This document shows positions 22,601 to 25,957 of a stretch of DNA of 25,957 nucleotides, piece after piece (position 1 is the stretch's first letter; each line of letters begins with the position of its first letter). Both the position numbers and the translations under genes were made by a program. Below the pieces are notes generated by a model. It made no database searches and was not told the DNA's origin. It was given only the letters and a program-made list of their open reading frames with translations. Source of the DNA: a virus; IMG/VR virus record IMGVR_UViG_3300025099_000121, positions 1 through 25,957 of that record; one strand, written 5' to 3'.

Positions 22601-25600
22601 ATTTCCATTTATCATCTGAATCATCAAAAATCAATTGTGCCTGAGATACACCATTACCACGATAAATGCTTATACCGCTTGTAGTCGCAGTAGCAGTATC
22701 AGGAGTACCTTGAGTAGTATTCAATTGTAGAATGTTATCTTCAACTTCAACAGTAGTAGTATTAATTGTAGTTTTAGTGCCGCTAACAATTAAATTACCT
22801 GCTACTGTTAAATCATTAATTCCTGATATATTCTTACTAGAATCTAAAACAACTGCTTTACTAGCAGCAGCAGTTCCCGCAGTAACCGATGCTAATGTAT
22901 TTAATTCAGCCGCAGAAGAAGTAACTGCTGTTCCACCAATAGATAATTTACTAGCGGGAATATCAAAGGTAGCATTATCTTTTATTCTTGCTACTTCTGT
23001 ACCGTCATATTGTTGGAATCTTATTTCTCTTCCGTCTACTGGAGGTTTAATTACAGCATCGCTGTTGCCGCCTATATCTATATTTAAATAATCCACATCG
23101 TTATTTCCGAAAGTAATACCATCTGAACCGCTTAAAGTAATATCTAAACTACCACTTTCTATTTTAGTTAGATTCAATGTTTGTGGTATATCTAGTGTTC
23201 CTAGACCACCTGTTAGTATATTTATTTCAGCAGCACTTGCAGTAATCGCAGCAAGTTTTGTTAAGTCTGCTGCTGTAAGGTCGTCATCATCTAAATAATT
23301 AATTTCCGAAGCAGTTGCAGTAATACTCAAATCACTCAAATTACTAACAGAACCACCTCCTGTTCCCGCACCAATAAGCGTTAGTATTTCTTGAGCAGTT
23401 ATACCACTTCTAAGAGCAGGTGTTCCAGAATTATCATATATAGCAGGGTGAGCAGTATTGGTAGCATCATCTTCTACATTAATTAAAGACTGTAAATTAG
23501 CCTTAGTTAATTGTTGAACTGCACCTGAACCACTAGCAAGTCTTCCTAATACAGTACCTTCCGGTAAATTAGCCATCTTTCCTATTGATACTGCACCATC
23601 AGCAATCATATCAGTAGCAACTTGAACTTCTGATACTGCCCCATTTGCACTTGAACTTCCTAATACTCTATTTGCAGTAGCAACATTTTGCATCTTAGCA
23701 TATGTTACTGCATCATCTACAAGGGAAAAATTATTTGCGTTTTCTGCTATATTATCTAATTTGTCGTGATGTGTAGTTGACATTAGCCCTGCTACTAAAC
23801 TTGTCGCTTCTAAATAAGTAGTATCTTGTGTTGGTATTGTAAATGAAGCATTAGGAATTGTTACTGTTCTATTTTCCGAAGGTTCTGTTATACGAAGTGT
23901 GGTTTTATATCCATCACTACCTGTATCATAAGTAAATACTAAAGCATCTTGAACATCTATTTCTGTTTTATTTAAAGTAGTAGTTGTTCCATTAACTGTT
24001 AAATCTCCTGTTACAGTTAAAGCGTTATTTACTGTAATTGTTCCCGAACTTGCTGTTCCTAAAGAATAATCTGCTACATCATTTAACAATGCAGTTATTT
24101 CAGAAGCAGTTTGGTCTGCTGTTGCACCATCTTCTACATTTATTATTGTTCTAAGGTTTACATCTGTTAATTCTTCAACATTACCTGCGTTAGCAGATAT
24201 TCTACCTAATACTCTACTTGTAGCAGTAACATTTTGCATTTTACCATAAGATACTGCGTCATTTACTATATTTTGTGTTGATACTTGACCTACTGAATAA
24301 ACACCTGCATTTGCCCCTCTAAACAATACACCTACACCATCGAAATCACCATCAACTACTACATCTGCGTGTGAAGTTTCAGAAGTTAAATATGTATTAG
24401 TATCAATGCTATAAGAACCCGCAGTAGCCCCACGCTTCATAAATCCTTGAGAATTAAAATCCCCATCAACAAGAACATCTGCATGTGAAGTTTGAGAAGT
24501 TAGATAACTACCTGCGGCTTGTGCGCCAATATTACTGAGTATTGTGCTTTTATCAGTGCCACCAATACTAGTCGCGGCAACTAAAGAAGATGTAACATTA
24601 GTAGCACTAGGCACTGTATCGGCAGTTCCCGCTAACACACCATCATCAATTGTTAAATTAGAACCAATTTTAATTCCACCTAAACTAGATGATGTGGCCG
24701 CAGGGAGAGAATAATTGTTAGCATCAGTAGCCCCTGTAAATCCTAATTCTCCTAAAGTCATTGTCCTCTTTGTCATTGCTGAAATATGACCTGTTGAATC
24801 AGTTTCTAAAGTGTCAATTACTTCTGCGTTTGCAGTATTAATGTTAGCAACATCAGAAGTAGGATGGCTGTAAACAGTATCAGTATTAACACTAGAAATA
24901 TCTAAAGTTAAATCTGTGCCATTGTCTATTGTTGCTGATATAGTGCCACCACTTAAAGATAGAGCAGATAAGTAAGTGTTTTTAGTAGGAATGGTAAAAG
25001 TTGCGGCAGGTAAAGTTACTATATAATCATCATCAGTAGGATTGATAGCAGTAAGTATTACTTCATGTGCATCACCATCACCTGCTCTAAATGCTAATTT
25101 ATTATCTTCTACAATTTGGATAGTTTCATTACTATATTTTGTAGTTCCTGATACTACTAAATCACCTGGAATTGTAACTGTTGTTGCATTAGTTCCTATT
25201 GCTACTGCATTACTATCAAAAGCATTACCAAGAGCAGTTTTTAAATTAGCAACTGAAACATTTGTATCAGAAAATACAGCATCAGACGGTACATTCTTTC
25301 CAACAGTAAAAGTAGATACAGTATCAGCATCAATAGTCATTGCATTAATTTGACTAGCAGTTAATTGTGCAATAGGTGCAAGATTAGTTAATATAGAAGT
25401 GCTGTTAAGATAAGTTGTTAATTGAGTAACAGTCATTTCCCTGAGAGCAGAAGTAGATGTATCATGCATTACGAATGAATCACCCGCAGCAAGAGCGTCT
25501 AGGTTTGCTGCACCTGTTATATCTGTCGCAGAGAAATTAGAAGCACCTGAAGCAGAAGCCCCTATATTACTCAATATTGTTGCTTTGTCATCACTATCAA

Positions 25601-25957
25601 TACTAGTAGAAGCAACCAAAGCAGCAGTTACATTTGCTGCATTAGCAGTTAGTTTAGCAGTATTAGTAGAAACAGCAGAAGCATCAGTATAACTAACTTT
25701 AGCAGTATTAAGACCTATTGCAGTTACGTTAGTTGCTATATTACTAGCATTAGTAGTTATACCACTTTCCATAGTGTCTAAATCAACGGCCTGTGTAACT
25801 GTAAGGAAACCTACTTTCGTGCTATCAGCAGATGGGTATGTATTTTTAGCAGTATTAAGATTTAGAGCAGTAACTAAGTTTTGAGTGCTACCACCATTAG
25901 GTATAGTAATATCCCCCGTAAACGTGGGGTCGTCAAACATAGTAGTTTTACTTTCAT
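19653..25957 (-). CDS. Giant tail fibre / receptor-binding adhesin (5' end may lie beyond the window)
   Basis: At least 2095 residues from ATG 25940, but the frame is open to the window edge (GAA AGT AAA ACT ACT before that ATG), so the true start may be further out. It is rich in Thr, Ser, Asn, Ala and Gly with almost no Cys. From N- to C-terminus come fibre modules of the type GDLxVxGTTTxxNxT followed by IxVxD (three copies), NVEDGAT/NVEDDAT segments, SDVGLGNV fibre repeats, about 22 YadA-head-like repeats (N-x-T-x-x-G-x-x-[AS]-G), and a C-terminal beta-sandwich-like tip (about 150 residues) with KVMAASFLFAG and LWVRYNF. It should form a trimeric fibre that binds the host surface. A chaperone gene follows directly. 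Confidence 0.88.
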   Translation of the reverse strand, partial: ESKTTMFDDPTFTGDITIPNGGSTQNLVTALNLNTAKNTYPSADSTKVGFLTVTQAVDLDTMESGITTNASNIATNVTAIGLNTAKVSYTDASAVSTNTAKLTANAANVTAALVASTSIDSDDKATILSNIGASASGASNFSATDITGAANLDALAAGDSFVMHDTSTSALREMTVTQLTTYLNSTSILTNLAPIAQLTASQINAMTIDADTVSTFTVGKNVPSDAVFSDTNVSVANLKTALGNAFDSNAVAIGTNATTVTIPGDLVVSGTTKYSNETIQIVEDNKLAFRAGDGDAHEVILTAINPTDDDYIVTLPAATFTIPTKNTYLSALSLSGGTISATIDNGTDLTLDISSVNTDTVYSHPTSDVANINTANAEVIDTLETDSTGHISAMTKRTMTLGELGFTGATDANNYSLPAATSSSLGGIKIGSNLTIDDGVLAGTADTVPSATNVTSSLVAATSIGGTDKSTILSNIGAQAAGSYLTSQTSHADVLVDGDFNSQGFMKRGATAGSYSIDTNTYLTSETSHADVVVDGDFDGVGVLFRGANAGVYSVGQVSTQNIVNDAVSYGKMQNVTATSRVLGRISANAGNVEELTDVNLRTIINVEDGATADQTASEITALLNDVADYSLGTASSGTITVNNALTVTGDLTVNGTTTTLNKTEIDVQDALVFTYDTGSDGYKTTLRITEPSENRTVTIPNASFTIPTQDTTYLEATSLVAGLMSTTHHDKLDNIAENANNFSLVDDAVTYAKMQNVATANRVLGSSSANGAVSEVQVATDMIADGAVSIGKMANLPEGTVLGRLASGSGAVQQLTKANLQSLINVEDDATNTAHPAIYDNSGTPALRSGITAQEILTLIGAGTGGGSVSNLSDLSITATASEINYLDDDDLTAADLTKLAAITASAAEINILTGGLGTLDIPQTLNLTKIESGSLDITLSGSDGITFGNNDVDYLNIDIGGNSDAVIKPPVDGREIRFQQYDGTEVARIKDNATFDIPASKLSIGGTAVTSSAAELNTLASVTAGTAAASKAVVLDSSKNISGINDLTVAGNLIVSGTKTTINTTTVEVEDNILQLNTTQGTPDTATATTSGISIYRGNGVSQAQLIFDDSDDKWKWTIDGSTYYRLPSLGLSDPLGVSEGGTGLTSLSSLLNSNITLSSLGIGNVTNASQATIQAATLTAATASDVGLGNVENKSASTIIGEIVASDIPNLAATKITSGTLSAARGGTGLTAITTLLNSNVTKSDVGLGNVPNIDFTSANTGLIHSTNYNGAQTVFTVQDSDDTEVLIAHGRQLRFVEGNGLDINFTDTDSGADGDEFDLTFKIADDGVGADQLNVSGNGSSGNVLLSDGDGSFSWGTAGDATLAGTQTFSGAKTFSAVAKISNGSLSAPALSFSTQTNQGMYRISNGSTGFTSSGQLKLTVDPYGITVGDGNSAGYVNAKGTQDLILRTNDGTNSGSITITDGANSDISITPNGTGQVNLGNFQFDVDQTVGSGQDNYVLTYDHANTQISLEEAGGGGASAIGELSDAITTATDNIGLGSGALDSLASGGNYNTALGIDSGTAINTGDYNTMIGYAAGEAATDTSNNTMVGNHAGRYATASSNNTMIGSNAGMRGAKSSQDNVGIGNNALSGHWQNTTGASYNTAVGSGSSQTITTGTHNTTVGYNSLSQITTGSRNVAIGTQTLDAITTLSNIVAVGHQAGTAVTSASNLTAIGYQSANAITTQIECTYVGYQSGNGATGTHNTGVGMQAGKSITGNYNVGVGRNTAWFGGDMDFTTAVGAEAGFWWGHTPTVHDYTTAVGYQAGYKGGSYSTYVGSVTAYNQTGAYSVAVGYQALRSTMGAGSGSGNTAIGTQSMYGGVGAITGANNTFTGYKAGYLVSSGTGNTGFGYEALDNVREGTKNIGIGYQAGDSISSGDFNVVIGGADVPSATADSQLSISDGDGGTTWIQGNEDGIVLGALTPLFYERAGLDTNAVDFRVPTVQSSTANPNGYPMPFAGKVMAASFLFAGSAISTSGNTNTLRIRKNGGTSGSDIKDFTFTESDLNNTNGNQYSLVKSGSDVLFTFAAGDVLQVKRQSGSTDLNNSQAMLWVRYNF
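20165..21297 (-). repeat. Array of about 22 YadA-head-like coding repeats
   Basis: Within the fibre gene a 10-20-residue unit recurs about 22 times, of the form [SD]-x-N-T-x-[VI]-G-x-x-[AS]-G, with spacers of 5-12 residues. At DNA level the unit gives diverged repeats such as gcttgataacc (near 20215, 20437 and 20530, with gattgataacc near 20741 and 20787). In bacterial trimeric autotransporters this motif forms a left-handed parallel beta-roll head. Repeat numbers in such arrays often vary between relatives. Confidence 0.8.
22735..25180 (-). repeat. Three duplicated fibre modules
   Basis: The segments encoded near 25110-25180 (DLVVSGTTKYSNET), 23940-24010 (DLTVNGTTTTLNKT) and 22735-22805 (NLIVSGTKTTINTT) are paralogous, spaced about 1.2 kb apart. 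The first two are each followed by a TIP-[NT]-rich stretch. A second, closer duplication (HADVxVDGDF) is at about 24340-24490. They show growth of the fibre by internal duplication. Confidence 0.65.

Overview
This window looks like part of the genome of a tailed double-stranded DNA virus of a marine euryarchaeon, most like the magroviruses of Marine Group II (Poseidoniales). Three things point there: an AT-rich, densely packed genome with mostly ATGA-type overlapping genes; a nearly complete DNA replication set of archaeal type (family B polymerase, PCNA, RFC small subunit, a candidate RFC large subunit, archaeal-type primase, ATP-dependent ligase, XPF-like nuclease, Cas4/RecB-like Fe-S nuclease); and a bacteriophage-like tail-fibre module. 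The family assignment is inference from gene content. No hallmark capsid, portal or terminase gene lies in the window.

Layout. Bases 1-18738 form one long plus-strand gene block. It starts with the tail end of an unknown protein, a glycosylation-site-rich lipoprotein, a zinc-finger protein and a PC4-like protein. Next come two histone-fold candidates on either side of the DNA ligase, a LAGLIDADG-like protein, a zinc ribbon, an ATPase ending in a PIP-box-like peptide, a winged-helix-like protein, a phage-conserved protein and RFC-S. A run of small membrane, EF-hand and basic proteins follows. Then come a putative ssDNA-binding protein with a bacterial-SSB-like acidic tip, a hairpin-rich gap, a RecA-core ATPase, PCNA, and PolB encoded as two genes with a 29-codon ORF between them. 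The block ends with the Fe-S nuclease, a helical protein, a fused PriS/PriL-like primase, an XPF-like nuclease, an AAA+/SF3-like helicase candidate, a DUF4177-like protein, several microproteins, a DEDDy exonuclease and a GTG-started zinc ribbon that runs into an oligo-T terminator.

Bases 18802-25957 are minus-strand and converge on that terminator. Read 5' to 3' on the minus strand they hold a giant tail-fibre/adhesin gene (at least 2095 codons, open at the window edge), a Phage_tail_APC-like fibre assembly chaperone, a small unknown protein, and a protein with an ordered Cys-His-Asp set that resembles a cysteine peptidase.

How the genes may work together (inference): the primase, helicase candidate, PolB halves, PCNA, clamp loader, SSB and ligase would build a virus-encoded replisome. 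PIP-box-like C-termini on PolB-C and on the candidate RFC-L would dock on the viral PCNA. The Fe-S nuclease, XPF-like nuclease, DEDDy exonuclease and RecA-core ATPase would handle recombination and end processing. The histone-fold and PC4-like proteins may organise DNA or modulate transcription. The minus-strand module makes the receptor-binding apparatus.
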